DNA of 64,000 nucleotides, from contig CAVVRY010000002.1 in assembly GCA_963750735.1 (NCBI GenBank), positions 62,001 to 126,000 on the forward strand, in the 5' to 3' direction. The stretch's first letter is position 1; each line of letters opens with the position of its first letter. This DNA comes from JANTGF01 sp963750735. Lineage in GTDB: Bacteria; Bacteroidota; Bacteroidia; Bacteroidales; VadinHA17. The notes below the pieces were generated by a model, which saw only the letters and a list, made by a program, of their open reading frames with translations, did no database searches and had not been told where the DNA came from. Made by a program: the position numbers and the translations under genes. Below, in pieces: positions 45,054 through 54,213 of the stretch.

Positions 45054-46047
45054 GTTTTTCAGAAATATCTAACATTCTTTGAATGGGTTTAACAGCTCTT
45101 TTTATTGTTTCGTCATCCAGTTCAATTTCAGGTTTTTCAAATTTCAGAGAGTTATAAATCTTTTTTAAAGATATCAATTTCATGAATTCACAATCATTGC
45201 AGGCGCAGGTAGAGTCTTTAGGTGGGGCAGGAATAAACAATTTATTTGGATTATTCTTTTTCATTTGATGAATAATTCCTGATTCCGTTGCAACAATATA
45301 TTCTTCAGAATCATCACTTATTGTGAATTTTAGCAAGGATGAGGTAGATCCTATATGATCAGAAATAATTAATACAGGTTTTTCACACTCAGGATGTGCA
45401 ATTATTTTCGCTTTAGGATGTTCTTTCTTTAATTCTAAAATTCTTTCTACTGAAAATTGCTCGTGAACATGGCAGGCTCCATCCCAAATGAGCATATCTC
45501 TCCCTGATATACTTCTTATATAATTTCCAAGATTTTTGTCTGGTGCGAATATAATTTTTTCATCTTTTGGAAGTGATTCAATAATTTCCAATGCGTTTGA
45601 TGAAGTACAAACAATATCGGTAAGAGATTTTATTGCTGCCGTAGTATTTACATATGAAATAACTGTATGACCAGGATTTTCCTTTATGAAATCTTCAAAT
45701 TTATCAGCAGGACACGAATCTGCCAATGAACAACCAGCATTTAAATCTGGTAATAACACCTTTTTTTGCGGTGATAATATTTTTGCAGTTTCAGCCATAA
45801 AATGTACGCCTGCAAATACTATAATATCCGCTTTGGTTTTAGCAGCTTCCTGAGAAAGTGCCAGACTATCGCCTACAAAATCTGAAATTTCCTGAACTTC
45901 TCCTTCCTGATAATAATGAGCAAGAATAACTGCATTTTTTTCATTCCTCATTTTATTAATTTCAGAAACAATGTCTAAATCAGTTTCAATTTCCAAATCT
46001 ATGAAACCATTCTTTTTTATATTATTAACAATTTCTATCTCTTTCAT
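45043..46047 (-). CDS. nadA: Quinolinate synthase
   Basis: 334 aa. Three cysteine sites expected to hold the catalytic [4Fe-4S] cluster are visible: C106 (NAGCSLAD), C192 (DGACHVHEQFS) and the C281/C283/C286 group (STCACNDCEF). The signature HYYQEGEVQEISDFVGDS is present. It condenses iminoaspartate with dihydroxyacetone phosphate to quinolinate in NAD synthesis. nadB and nadC are not in the window. Upstream lies a 490-bp AT-rich region with repeated TGTTAAT words that may hold its control sites. Confidence 0.96.
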   Translation of the reverse strand: MKEIEIVNNIKKNGFIDLEIETDLDIVSEINKMRNEKNAVILAHYYQEGEVQEISDFVGDSLALSQEAAKTKADIIVFAGVHFMAETAKILSPQKKVLLPDLNAGCSLADSCPADKFEDFIKENPGHTVISYVNTTAAIKSLTDIVCTSSNALEIIESLPKDEKIIFAPDKNLGNYIRSISGRDMLIWDGACHVHEQFSVERILELKKEHPKAKIIAHPECEKPVLIISDHIGSTSSLLKFTISDDSEEYIVATESGIIHQMKKNNPNKLFIPAPPKDSTCACNDCEFMKLISLKKIYNSLKFEKPEIELDDETIKRAVKPIQRMLDISEKLGL

Positions 46048-46537
46048 TAATATATTAAAGTAGAATTATAAATAGTAAATATAATAATGTTATGCTGTTA
46101 ATACAGTTGATAAAATTACAGTTTTTTAAATAAGTATTTTTTAAATATTAAATAACAGTTTATTCACATATAGATTTGAAGTGAATAGGCTTAATATGAG
46201 TTAATTTGTATTATAATTAACAACTTGTTAATACTGTAATTTATTTTACTGTTAATCAAAATAGCTGAAACAATTGTTAAATGATTGTTAATAGTTGTAA
46301 CATTTTAATTAATAATTTAATTGGCATAATTATAAGTTTTTTTTATGCAATCAAAAGAATACCATGTTTTATTAGAACTTATTGATAATGCTTAACATTT
46401 AGTTAACAAATTTTACCCCTCAAACTTTATTCCAAAAATATTTGATCATATATTGTAAAACATAGTTATTACAATTCTGTTTTTAATATTTTTGATCAAT
46501 CTTATAACTGAGAAAGTTTAAACTTTATTATTTGTTC
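46048..46537. promoter_or_regulatory. AT-rich intergenic region with TGTTAAT repeats
   Basis: No gene seen. TGTTAAT occurs at 46096-46102, 46226-46232, 46250-46256 and 46286-46292, with TGTTAAA at 46275-46281. ATTAACAA-C-TTGTTAAT (46216-46232) is a perfect 17-bp palindrome. One TTATTCACA (46160-46168) fits the DnaA-box consensus. The region lies between divergent nadA and rpiB and could hold operators for either gene. A replication origin is not supported by a single box. Confidence 0.4.
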
Positions 46538-46982
46538 ATGAATTCTATAAAAATCGCTATTACCAGTGATCATGCCGGGTATTTGTTAAAAACAAAACTT
46601 ATAAAATATTTCACATAAAAAATCTTATTCAATCATAGATCTTGGAACAGATTCAGATCAAAGTATTGATTATCCTGAATTTGGACATGCGCTTGCAAAA
46701 CTGGTTAAAGAAAAAAAATGCGATTTTGGAATTAGTATATGTGGGAGTGGAAATGGTATAAATATGGTTGTTAATAAACACCTGGGTATTCGTGCAGCAT
46801 TGTGCTGGAATGAGGAAATATCAAGATTGGCAAGAACACACAACGATGCAAATATATGTGCATTGCCCGGAAGATTCATTAACTTTGAAACTGCTGTGGT
46901 TATTATTGAAACATTTCTTGAAACTGGATTTGATGGCGGAAGACATGAAAGAAGAATAAAAAAAATAGATCTAATTAACTAA
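46538..46982 (+). CDS. rpiB: Ribose-5-phosphate isomerase B (one-base frameshift)
   Basis: The N-terminus MNSIKIAITSDHAGYLLKTKLIKYFT meets a stop at 46616-46618. Skipping one base within 46605-46618 continues as KKSYSIIDLGTDSDQSIDYPEF..., CDFGISICGSGNGINMVVNK and to the end at 46982, giving 147 aa, the usual length. SDHAG and the catalytic-cysteine segment ICGSGNGI are family hallmarks. It interconverts ribose 5-phosphate and ribulose 5-phosphate. The extra base cannot lie in the following A run, because the stop precedes that run. Confidence 0.9.
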
Positions 46983-47006
46983 TTTACAGCCTAAATTTAA
47001 TTTTTT

Positions 47007-47450
47007 ATGATTTTATCAAATACATGTAAATATGGTTTACGAGCAGTTATTTATTTAGCAATTAATGCAGAAGAAGGCGAAAAAATCGGAATTAAGAAAA
47101 TCTCAGGAGACTTAGATATACCAACACCTTTCCTTGGGAAAATACTACAGGTTTTAGCTAAAAAGAAAATTTTAAATTCTACAAAAGGTCCTCATGGTGG
47201 ATTTGGACTGGCCCGACCGCCTGAAGAAATTACCATGCTTGATGTAGTTCAGATTATTGACGGGGATGAGATTTTTGATATTTGTGTACTGAGTCTTAAA
47301 TCTTGTAAATCAACTGAACATATAAATGCACCCTGTCCAATTCACAAGAAATTCCATCCAATTCGGGAACAAATAGTTAATTTATTTGAAAATGAGACAA
47401 TAGCCGATCTTGCCAAAGATATTGAGGATAATAAGAAAATTCAGTTATAG
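47007..47450 (+). CDS. Rrf2/IscR-family transcription regulator
   Basis: 147 aa. The winged helix starts at once (MILSNTCKYGLRAVIYLA, GIKKISGDLDIPTPFLGKILQVLAKKKIL) and the wing KGPHGGFGLARP is typical. Three cysteines follow in the IscR-type position (CVLSLKSCKSTEHINAPCPIH), so it may carry an iron-sulfur cluster and sense iron-sulfur or redox state. It lies 24 bp after rpiB; no iron-sulfur assembly genes are nearby. Confidence 0.92.
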   Translation: MILSNTCKYGLRAVIYLAINAEEGEKIGIKKISGDLDIPTPFLGKILQVLAKKKILNSTKGPHGGFGLARPPEEITMLDVVQIIDGDEIFDICVLSLKSCKSTEHINAPCPIHKKFHPIREQIVNLFENETIADLAKDIEDNKKIQL

Positions 47451-47738
47451 GCTATCTCAGGTCAGGTAATTATTTGAATTATACATATTTAATTAGTCAT
47501 TTTAAGAAAAGACTAAAGAGTCTAGTTAAGATTCTATTGTATGTATTGTTGTTTTTTTGGAATAAACCTACTTGCGTTTTTATACATCCAACTTAGTTTT
47601 GGAATTATAAATTCAAAAGCAAGGTAAAAAAAGATTGGAGTTTTTTTGATAATCATTTCACCAGGGAGATTTGGATTTGGTCTGACCTATTAAACAAAAC
47701 TTTTCAAGCAGATTATTTATAGGCAAATTGATTGTGTC

Positions 47739-48467
47739 CTAATCCAAGAGGAATGCAGAACCATTATCTAAGTATAACCATACTAACTCATGGTGCTGCA
47801 AAATAGATGCCGGGACCATTGGTGTAATTTTTCCTTCTAAAGTATTTTTAACAGCTTCAGCTTTTCGTTCATCCGGGACTGAACAAATAATTGCCTTAGA
47901 CTTCATTATTTGTTTAACAGACATACTAATAGCTTTACGGGGAACATCTTCCAGGGTTTTAAACCAACCTTCTCCCATTTGTTGCTGGCGACATTTTTCA
48001 TCCAAATTTACAACAAGGTATGCAACTTCTGTATCGAAATCAGCCGGAGGATCATTAAATGCCAGGTGTCCATTTTCTCCAATTCCAATAAATGCTACAT
48101 CAATCTGTAATTTCGTAATTAGCTCATCCAAACGATTGCACTCAGCCTGAGGATCAATATCTCCATTTACATAAATGAAATCGTTCAAATGGATTTTACT
48201 TGCAAATCGTTCTTTAAGATATTTGCGAAAAGATGCCGGGTGATTTTCTGAAAGTCCTATATACTCATCTAAATGGAAAGCGGTAACTTTTGACCAATCA
48301 ACATCCTGCTGTATAAGTGCATCTAACATTTCAAACTGCGAAGCTCCAGTAGCCACAATAATATTTGCCTCTGTATTATCTTCTATAGCTTTACATATTA
48401 ATTGAGCACCTTGAGCAGCTGCTTTTTCTCCAAGTTCTGTTTTGGTTTTTGAGATAATTACTTCCAT
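47739..48467 (-). CDS. nagB: Glucosamine-6-phosphate deaminase-like protein (NagB family)
   Basis: 242 aa, shorter than the 266 aa of E. coli NagB. The catalytic aspartate is in AFHLDEYIG (D67). The second active-site segment reads GIGENGHLAFNDP, with ENGH where E. coli has NDGH and Asp for the later Glu; this variant is common among NagB relatives. It should turn glucosamine 6-phosphate into fructose 6-phosphate and ammonia, but other ketose-amine substrates are possible. It lies downstream of the Nramp-like and sialidase genes, which suggests sialic acid or amino-sugar use. Confidence 0.82.
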   Translation of the reverse strand: MEVIISKTKTELGEKAAAQGAQLICKAIEDNTEANIIVATGASQFEMLDALIQQDVDWSKVTAFHLDEYIGLSENHPASFRKYLKERFASKIHLNDFIYVNGDIDPQAECNRLDELITKLQIDVAFIGIGENGHLAFNDPPADFDTEVAYLVVNLDEKCRQQQMGEGWFKTLEDVPRKAISMSVKQIMKSKAIICSVPDERKAEAVKNTLEGKITPMVPASILQHHELVWLYLDNGSAFLLD

Positions 48468-48485
48468 ATTCAGTAATATTTTAAT

Positions 48486-49727
48486 TTAAAAGAAATCAAC
48501 AATGGCAAAATAACTTGTTACTAAACTAAACAAAATAACCCCTACCAAGCCGATATTCATTTTTATACTTGCAACATGCTCATTCATAAGATTTTTTCGA
48601 TTAATCAGGATGAATACTGGTATTGCTACGGCCGGTAAAATCAAAGCCTGGAATGCCTGAGAAAAAACCATTAAAAGGGGAGGGGTTGTATCAATAAATT
48701 GCATGCCAAAGCCAAAGAGTATTCCAATAAGTCCTAAAATTCGGAACATAGGAGAACGTATGTTTCTCTTTTTACCCATATAATCTGATATTAACCAGGG
48801 GGCAATTAATATAATTGGAAAAATAGATGAAATTCCAGCTCCCACAATTCCAAGGATAAGAATAAATACAGCAATTTTGCCCCCTAAGGGTTCAAACAAA
48901 CTGATCATTTCAACCGTATTATTTAGTTTCATTCCCATTACGTGTAAAGTCCCCGCTGAAACAGCCATAATTATTAAGCTGAGAAAGAACATCATAGAAG
49001 CCGATACTGCAGAATCCCTCTTTTCTGTTTTTAAATCTTTTATTGTCCACCCTTTTTCCATTATAACCGTACTTCTCATAATAAAAACAGCCGCAGAGCA
49101 GGTTGTTCCTGCAATGGCAGCAATTAGTCGAAAAGACCCTGAACTTTTAGGTATACTGGGTACCAGACCATGAATAATAGAAGACATACTTGGCTTCACC
49201 ATGAAGAAGACCACAATAAAGGAAAGCCCCATTAATATTACCAGGAAAATCAAGAATTTCTCAAATGTTCTATACTTACCAACCCACAATAAGACATAAA
49301 GAAAAACTACCAGAACAATTGTAATGGATAGGGTACTGAAACCAGAACCCCCAAAAATAATTTTTGATCCCTCTTGTAATAAGTCTGTTACTATTCCGAA
49401 AATACCAATTAGAGCAAGTATTTCACCAATTATTAGTGCAATTAAAATATAAATAGCCAGAATCTTACCATATGATAATTCATGTTTTATTGTTGATAGG
49501 GCTGTATTTCCAGAAACAAGAGTGGTCTGTCCATAGGCTACCATTAATACATAGGTAAAAATACAGGATAATACCAGGGCCCAGGTTAATGTCATACCAT
49601 GTTCAGCTCCAACCTTTGCCATGGTTGTGACACTTCCGGTACCAATATTGTATCCGATTAAAAATAATCCTGGACCAATAACCGATATTCCAATTAAAAA
49701 CTTTTTTAGAAGTCTTTTATCTTTCAT
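48486..49727 (-). CDS. Nramp-superfamily transporter lacking canonical metal motifs
   Basis: 413 aa, about 11 helices, Nramp/LeuT-type fold by overall pattern. The first helix reads GPGLFLIGYNIGTGSV, where metal-transporting members have DPGN. Helix 6 reads IAGTTCSAAVFIMRSTVIMEKGW, where they have MPH. Both parts of the metal site are therefore missing, so manganese or iron transport is unlikely. It sits 18 bp upstream of nagB and 27 bp downstream of the sialidase gene on the same strand, suggesting a sugar- or sialic-acid-related substrate. That is inference from context only. Confidence 0.85.
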   Translation of the reverse strand: MKDKRLLKKFLIGISVIGPGLFLIGYNIGTGSVTTMAKVGAEHGMTLTWALVLSCIFTYVLMVAYGQTTLVSGNTALSTIKHELSYGKILAIYILIALIIGEILALIGIFGIVTDLLQEGSKIIFGGSGFSTLSITIVLVVFLYVLLWVGKYRTFEKFLIFLVILMGLSFIVVFFMVKPSMSSIIHGLVPSIPKSSGSFRLIAAIAGTTCSAAVFIMRSTVIMEKGWTIKDLKTEKRDSAVSASMMFFLSLIIMAVSAGTLHVMGMKLNNTVEMISLFEPLGGKIAVFILILGIVGAGISSIFPIILIAPWLISDYMGKKRNIRSPMFRILGLIGILFGFGMQFIDTTPPLLMVFSQAFQALILPAVAIPVFILINRKNLMNEHVASIKMNIGLVGVILFSLVTSYFAIVDFF

Positions 49728-49754
49728 AATGTCAAATGAAAGTTTATTAAATAA

Positions 49755-51407
49755 TTAATTGCCAATAAGATCGTCCAGAATAATTTTCTGAAAAACTAAA
49801 TCAGACTGGCTGCTTTCGTATAAAATTCCTATTGTTTTTTCATCTATTGAGGTTAGACATGAATATCCCCGGCTGTTTCCCTCATCCAATAGCATCCAAT
49901 ATTTTTCAGGCCAGGTAAGGCCATTGTCGAAACTAACTTTTATTGTTGTTTTTCTTCTGGGACCATCCTGAATATTTGGATTAGAAAATAATAATACAGA
50001 TTTATTTTCTCCTTTTTCTGTGTATTCATGTTTAAGTAGGGATGCCATACAGACTGATTCCTGCAGGGAATTATGTGATGAAGGATGTTCTTGCCAGGAT
50101 TCACCTAAATTAGTTGTAGTGGCAATTGCACGGCCATTTTTTGCACCCTTAACAGTTCTATTTCTATTGTCACGCATATTTATCATTAATGAACCATCAT
50201 CTAGTTGAACGACAGCGGCTTCGGTGGTATTTGTATAAGCAGGATTACTTGTTTTCCAGGTTATTCCACCATCCTTACTGCAGGTAATATTTGAAAAAGG
50301 CAATCCATTTTTATCTCTACCCTGGGTGGGAAAAACCAGTGTTCCATCATCCATAGTTATACCATTTCCCGGAGCAGGTGCCCAGAGCCACCACTCTTTT
50401 TGTTTACACATGGTGGTTAAATTCACGGGCTGGCTCCATGATTGACCATCATCAGTACTTTTCACAAGTAAAAATTGTGAAGTTTCTTTCACATCAAATC
50501 CTGGTTGGGATCCTTTATTTCTCCACTGATGATTCCAGTCTTCACTTTTATCACTCAGGTTTTCAATCCATTTTCCATCTTCATTTATTACTCCGTACAT
50601 CCAAAGTCCGGCAATAAATATATTTTCACTATTCTTATCTACCAGAATACAGGCATCGCTAACCCCGTTAAATTTTTCAGGTAAATTTCCCCACTCATTC
50701 ATGTCCATTGCAATATTCATAGGGCTCCAGGAATTACCACCATCGGTACTTCGGTTGACCCCTATATCAATATCTCCTTGTAAATCACGACTGCTTTCAT
50801 GCCTTGCATCATAAATAGCTAACAGACTCCCATTATTTGTAGTCGTCAATCCGGGTATTCGATAAGTATGAACATCGTCGTCTAAATGTTTCCTTAAAGC
50901 AATTCCCAGGCGCAATTTTTCATGGTTTTGTAATGGTGTTGCAATAACTTTTCCAGCATTTGTTGTTACTTTTTCGCATTTGCCATTAACAAAATGAAGT
51001 AATTCAGCATCATTCTTTATTTTATATGAGAGCCAGAAGTAATTTTCTGAACCCTCAAGTTTAATATTTCCTATGCATTTAATTTTTGATGAGATATTGC
51101 TTGTTTTTGAAAATAATACCTGCTTTTCATTTAATATATTCGGATCACTTCCACAGTAATAAAGAGAGACTTCTTCAAGATCTTTTAAGTTTGTTATTCC
51201 TTCGGTATTAATATTTATTTCTTTGATGATGGTTTCTGATAGGGTATCAGTACATGTAATTTTTATTAATAATACTTTATTAAACTGTTTTGATTTTAAG
51301 ACAGGATATTCAAATTGCGTTTGAGTAACTAGAATATTTTTATCAAGATTTTGGCAGGACAGAATAATGGTTAATGTAAAGCAAATTGTTAGAATCGAAA
51401 CACGCAT
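49755..51407 (-). CDS. Exo-alpha-sialidase lipoprotein (GH33-like)
   Basis: 550 aa. The signal sequence ends in a lipobox (ILSC, Cys18), so the enzyme is likely cell-surface or periplasm anchored. A beta domain (about 30-155) precedes the propeller. The FRIP-type arginine motif is YRIPG (182-186), and Asp boxes recur (RSTDGGNSW, KSTDDGQSW, CSKDGGITW, VSFDNGLTW). It should release terminal sialic acids from glycoconjugates. With the Nramp-like transporter and NagB it forms a plausible sialic acid scavenging set, though lyase, kinase and epimerase genes are not in view. Confidence 0.92.
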   Translation of the reverse strand: MRVSILTICFTLTIILSCQNLDKNILVTQTQFEYPVLKSKQFNKVLLIKITCTDTLSETIIKEININTEGITNLKDLEEVSLYYCGSDPNILNEKQVLFSKTSNISSKIKCIGNIKLEGSENYFWLSYKIKNDAELLHFVNGKCEKVTTNAGKVIATPLQNHEKLRLGIALRKHLDDDVHTYRIPGLTTTNNGSLLAIYDARHESSRDLQGDIDIGVNRSTDGGNSWSPMNIAMDMNEWGNLPEKFNGVSDACILVDKNSENIFIAGLWMYGVINEDGKWIENLSDKSEDWNHQWRNKGSQPGFDVKETSQFLLVKSTDDGQSWSQPVNLTTMCKQKEWWLWAPAPGNGITMDDGTLVFPTQGRDKNGLPFSNITCSKDGGITWKTSNPAYTNTTEAAVVQLDDGSLMINMRDNRNRTVKGAKNGRAIATTTNLGESWQEHPSSHNSLQESVCMASLLKHEYTEKGENKSVLLFSNPNIQDGPRRKTTIKVSFDNGLTWPEKYWMLLDEGNSRGYSCLTSIDEKTIGILYESSQSDLVFQKIILDDLIGN

Positions 51408-51423
51408 TTTTAAGGAAATAAAA

Positions 51424-51840
51424 TCAATTATTTAATATATTTTTTAATGCCGAAATTTTATACTCCCGATCAATGGAATATGTTCTATCCAGAGAATTAC
51501 ACAGCTCAAATAATTCAAGGGCTTTTTTCAAATACAATTGTGATTTTATATTGACTGTTTTTTCCCCCATCGTTTTACAGAAATCTCCCAATAATTCAGT
51601 ATTATTAATGTTAAAACTCTTATTTCCTGCAATATACATCTTGGTGTCTCTTTCGGAAAGCAATAGAAACTCATCCAGATTTAATCCAAGTGTATCTTTT
51701 AAGAGGCTTTTTACTTCCTCTAACTGGAAATCAAAAGGCTGAGAATTTGTAATTTCTGCTCCGTCAATTTTTTTGCGGATTTTTAACAACATTTCTCCAA
51801 TTTTCTGAATTTCCCTTAGAATGTAATCACTTTGATCCAT
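51424..51840 (-). CDS. Hypothetical helical protein upstream of the sialidase gene
   Basis: 138 aa, no signal peptide, predicted soluble and mostly helical. The start MDQSDYILREIQKIGEMLLKIRKKI and the later LEEVKSLLKDTLGLNLDEFLLL resemble the DUF6483-type proteins found in Firmicutes and Bacteroidota, but this resemblance is weak. It precedes the sialidase gene by 16 bp on the same strand and so is likely co-transcribed. Role unknown. Confidence 0.65.
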   Translation of the reverse strand: MDQSDYILREIQKIGEMLLKIRKKIDGAEITNSQPFDFQLEEVKSLLKDTLGLNLDEFLLLSERDTKMYIAGNKSFNINNTELLGDFCKTMGEKTVNIKSQLYLKKALELFELCNSLDRTYSIDREYKISALKNILNN

Positions 51841-51961
51841 AACTTTAAGGAAGTTTTAAAGCAGAGTAGAATCTAATACCTAAGAATACTTTAAATGTTA
51901 TAATAAGTTTTAAAGATCGAAAAAGAAAGGGACTATATCAAACGTGGATTTATCGTTACTT

Positions 51962-52975
51962 TCAGTTTTCCAATAATTCACTGGTAGTGAATTTTAAATT
52001 TATGTAGAAAAAGCTTTCAAACCACCAGCTGGTGTAAGGTTTAGGGATTTTTATTTGTTCAATCTGATCAACAGAAATTTTGTTTTTGATTATATTATTT
52101 GAAATACCATCAATCATTTTAAGATACTTTTTCATTATTAATATATCCTCTCTTGTACCAACTTTGCCATGGCCTGGAACTAATTTATTTATTTCTAAGC
52201 CCTGCAAATAACTTAAGTAATCATGCCATTCATTTTTATATCCATCCGCCAAATAGGGATGCATACCAATAAAAACAAGGTCTCCAGTAAAAAGAATTTT
52301 TTCACCAGGCAGGTAAAGTATAAGATCACTTTCTGTATGGCCCTTCCCCTTCGATATTAATTGAACATTTCTCTTTGTGCCCTTAATTTCTTTCTGTTTG
52401 ATAACGAAAACATTTGGAATTCGAGTTTTAAGGAAACTATTCGTTTCAGTAAGGACCTGGTAGTATGCCTGCCACATTATAATACTTTTATATTCACGAT
52501 CAGAAAAACTACCAGAGTAATTATTTAGCAAAGAATCATAATAGGCGAATCTAACAGGTGCATAGGACTTTTCAGCTTCTATTTCAATTGGTTCTTTTTC
52601 TTTAATAAGTTGAGCTGTTCTGGCTGTACTTATGATATCAATGTTCTTTGAAAAAATTTGATTTCCCCTTATATGATCATTGTGGTAATGACTGTTTACT
52701 ATATATTTTATAGGTGATAATTTGTATTTTTCAACAGTTGAAATAAGCTCTTTTGCTGCATCAGGCGAAAGAAAAGTATCAAAAATTAGTGTTTCATTAC
52801 CCAGATCTATTATTCCGGCATTACATATAGCCTTACCACCAAATTTGTTTATACAAGCATAAACACCATCGGAAAGCTCTATTAAATCAAAATTTTGTGA
52901 GATAGAATTTTTATCATTATCCTGAAAACCTGTTAGAAGGAAGACAGCGACAAATGACCACAAAATTATTTTCAT
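51962..52975 (-). CDS. Exported metallo-beta-lactamase-fold hydrolase
   Basis: 337 aa with a signal peptide (about 1-17). The metal motif is intact: H96, H98, D100 and H101 (NSHYHNDHIRG), then a histidine in GHTESDLILYLP, the Asp in FTGDLVF and the final His in PGHGKVG. Between the first and second motifs lies an insertion of about 90 residues, unlike class B beta-lactamases. It is probably a periplasmic hydrolase of unknown substrate. It begins a group of envelope enzymes on this strand. Confidence 0.88.
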   Translation of the reverse strand: MKIILWSFVAVFLLTGFQDNDKNSISQNFDLIELSDGVYACINKFGGKAICNAGIIDLGNETLIFDTFLSPDAAKELISTVEKYKLSPIKYIVNSHYHNDHIRGNQIFSKNIDIISTARTAQLIKEKEPIEIEAEKSYAPVRFAYYDSLLNNYSGSFSDREYKSIIMWQAYYQVLTETNSFLKTRIPNVFVIKQKEIKGTKRNVQLISKGKGHTESDLILYLPGEKILFTGDLVFIGMHPYLADGYKNEWHDYLSYLQGLEINKLVPGHGKVGTREDILIMKKYLKMIDGISNNIIKNKISVDQIEQIKIPKPYTSWWFESFFYINLKFTTSELLEN

Positions 52976-53149
52976 AATTCATTCGTTTAGGTTCTCAACC
53001 CAATTAAAGTAACTATTTACATATTGTCGTTTACGAATATAGTATATTCCTTTCTTTTAAAGCAATAATTAAAAGAACTTGCATTATTTGCAGAATTAGT
53101 ATATTTATAGAAATTTTTTAATTCCAACTATTTAATCAAACTTCAAATT

Positions 53150-53522
53150 ATGAAAAAATTGCTTATTGTTTTACTTGTTTTGGGCGTATCGACCCAGGTT
53201 TTTGGTAAGTTAAAGGAGAAACAAGTTATTGGTAAATGGAAATATACTGTTGAAACGGACCAGGGCCAAATGGCAGGAGTATTTAATATTATTAAAGAAG
53301 AAGGAAAACTGGGAGGAGAGGTAGTAACAGATGATGGATATACATTGCCTTTTACAAAAGTTGAGATTAAAGAAGATGATACTCTATATATGGAATTAAC
53401 CACAGATAGCGATGTAATAACCATTTCGGTAAAAATAGAGGGTGATGCGTTTAATGGAACAGCCTACTTCATATATGGGTGAAGCACCAATCGTCGGAGA
53501 AAAACAGGAAGTAAAGAAATAA
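53150..53522 (+). CDS. Small secreted beta-rich protein (one-base frameshift at C-terminus)
   Basis: Signal peptide (1-19, LLVLGVSTQVFG), then a beta-rich body starting VIGKWKYTVETDQGQMAGVFNI. The first frame stops at 53482 after YFIYG. Skipping one base gives MGEAPIVGEKQEVKK and a stop at 53520-53522, 123 aa. The repaired tail ends just before a good terminator, which supports it. The family is not recognised; it resembles small lipocalin-like exported proteins in general pattern. It is the only + strand gene in this part. Confidence 0.7.
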
Positions 53523-53545
53523 TATTTAGAATCAATTGTTTATGT

Positions 53546-53573
53546 AAAAGTGTCTTTACGGACACTTTTTTTT
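53546..53573. terminator. Bidirectional intrinsic terminator
   Basis: Stem AAAAGTGTC / GACACTTTT (9 bp) with a six-base loop, followed by a T run; the A run on the left serves the opposite strand. It lies between the convergent 53150 gene and the SDR gene. Confidence 0.85.
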
Positions 53574-53580
53574 GTCTATA

Positions 53581-54186
53581 TCAAGAATATATTCTTATAA
53601 CCTCTCCGGTTCCTTTTCCTTCAACACTGCGAATATAACCATTAACCACACGGTTCATAGGAATTGCACTATACCCTGGAAAATAGTCTTTAAACTTAAT
53701 AGCAGAATCTTCTACCAGCCCCGGGGCAACAACATTTATTCTTATGCCCTTTTCTATTTCCAGAACGACTGCTTTAACAAAACTGTGAATAGCCCCATTA
53801 ACCATAGCTGCCGCAGTAGTCATGGGTACCGGGTCATCAGCAAGTATGCCAGTGGTTAGAGTAACTGAGCCACCTGGATTTAAATAATCTTTTCCAATTC
53901 TTACAAGGTTAACCTGACCCATTAATTTATTATTTAAACCAATATAATAATCCTCTTCAGTCATTTCATTAAATGGGGCCCATTTAGCTATGCCCGCAGT
54001 ACAGATAATAGCATCTATTTTACCCGCGTTTTTAAACATTTCTATAATAGATTCGCTATTGGAAATATCTACTAAGAGATCTCCACTCTTTCGCCCGGCT
54101 ATTAATACTTCGTTATTTTGCGAAAAGTATTCACTTACTTTTTTTCCTATTGTTCCATTACCACCAACAATTAAAATTTTCATCAA
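53581..54186 (-). CDS. Short-chain dehydrogenase-like protein
   Basis: 201 aa. The Rossmann start MMKILIVGGNGTIGKKVSEYF and the later segment GIRINVVAPGLVEDSA belong to the SDR superfamily. The usual catalytic YxxxK is missing: the helix reads AAAMVNGAIHSFVKAV at that place. Enzymes of this short subfamily often lack it and may bind NAD(P) for regulation, or act differently. The protein is shorter than classical SDRs (about 250 aa). The neighbours give no substrate clue. Confidence 0.83.
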   Translation of the reverse strand: MMKILIVGGNGTIGKKVSEYFSQNNEVLIAGRKSGDLLVDISNSESIIEMFKNAGKIDAIICTAGIAKWAPFNEMTEEDYYIGLNNKLMGQVNLVRIGKDYLNPGGSVTLTTGILADDPVPMTTAAAMVNGAIHSFVKAVVLEIEKGIRINVVAPGLVEDSAIKFKDYFPGYSAIPMNRVVNGYIRSVEGKGTGEVIRIYS

Positions 54187-54213
54187 TCAATATTTCAATA
54201 ATTAATACAAAAT

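Noticed and set aside
46160..46168. Replication origin in the nadA-rpiB gap
   Set aside because: Only one exact DnaA box was found and no dnaA gene is nearby; AT richness alone is not evidence.
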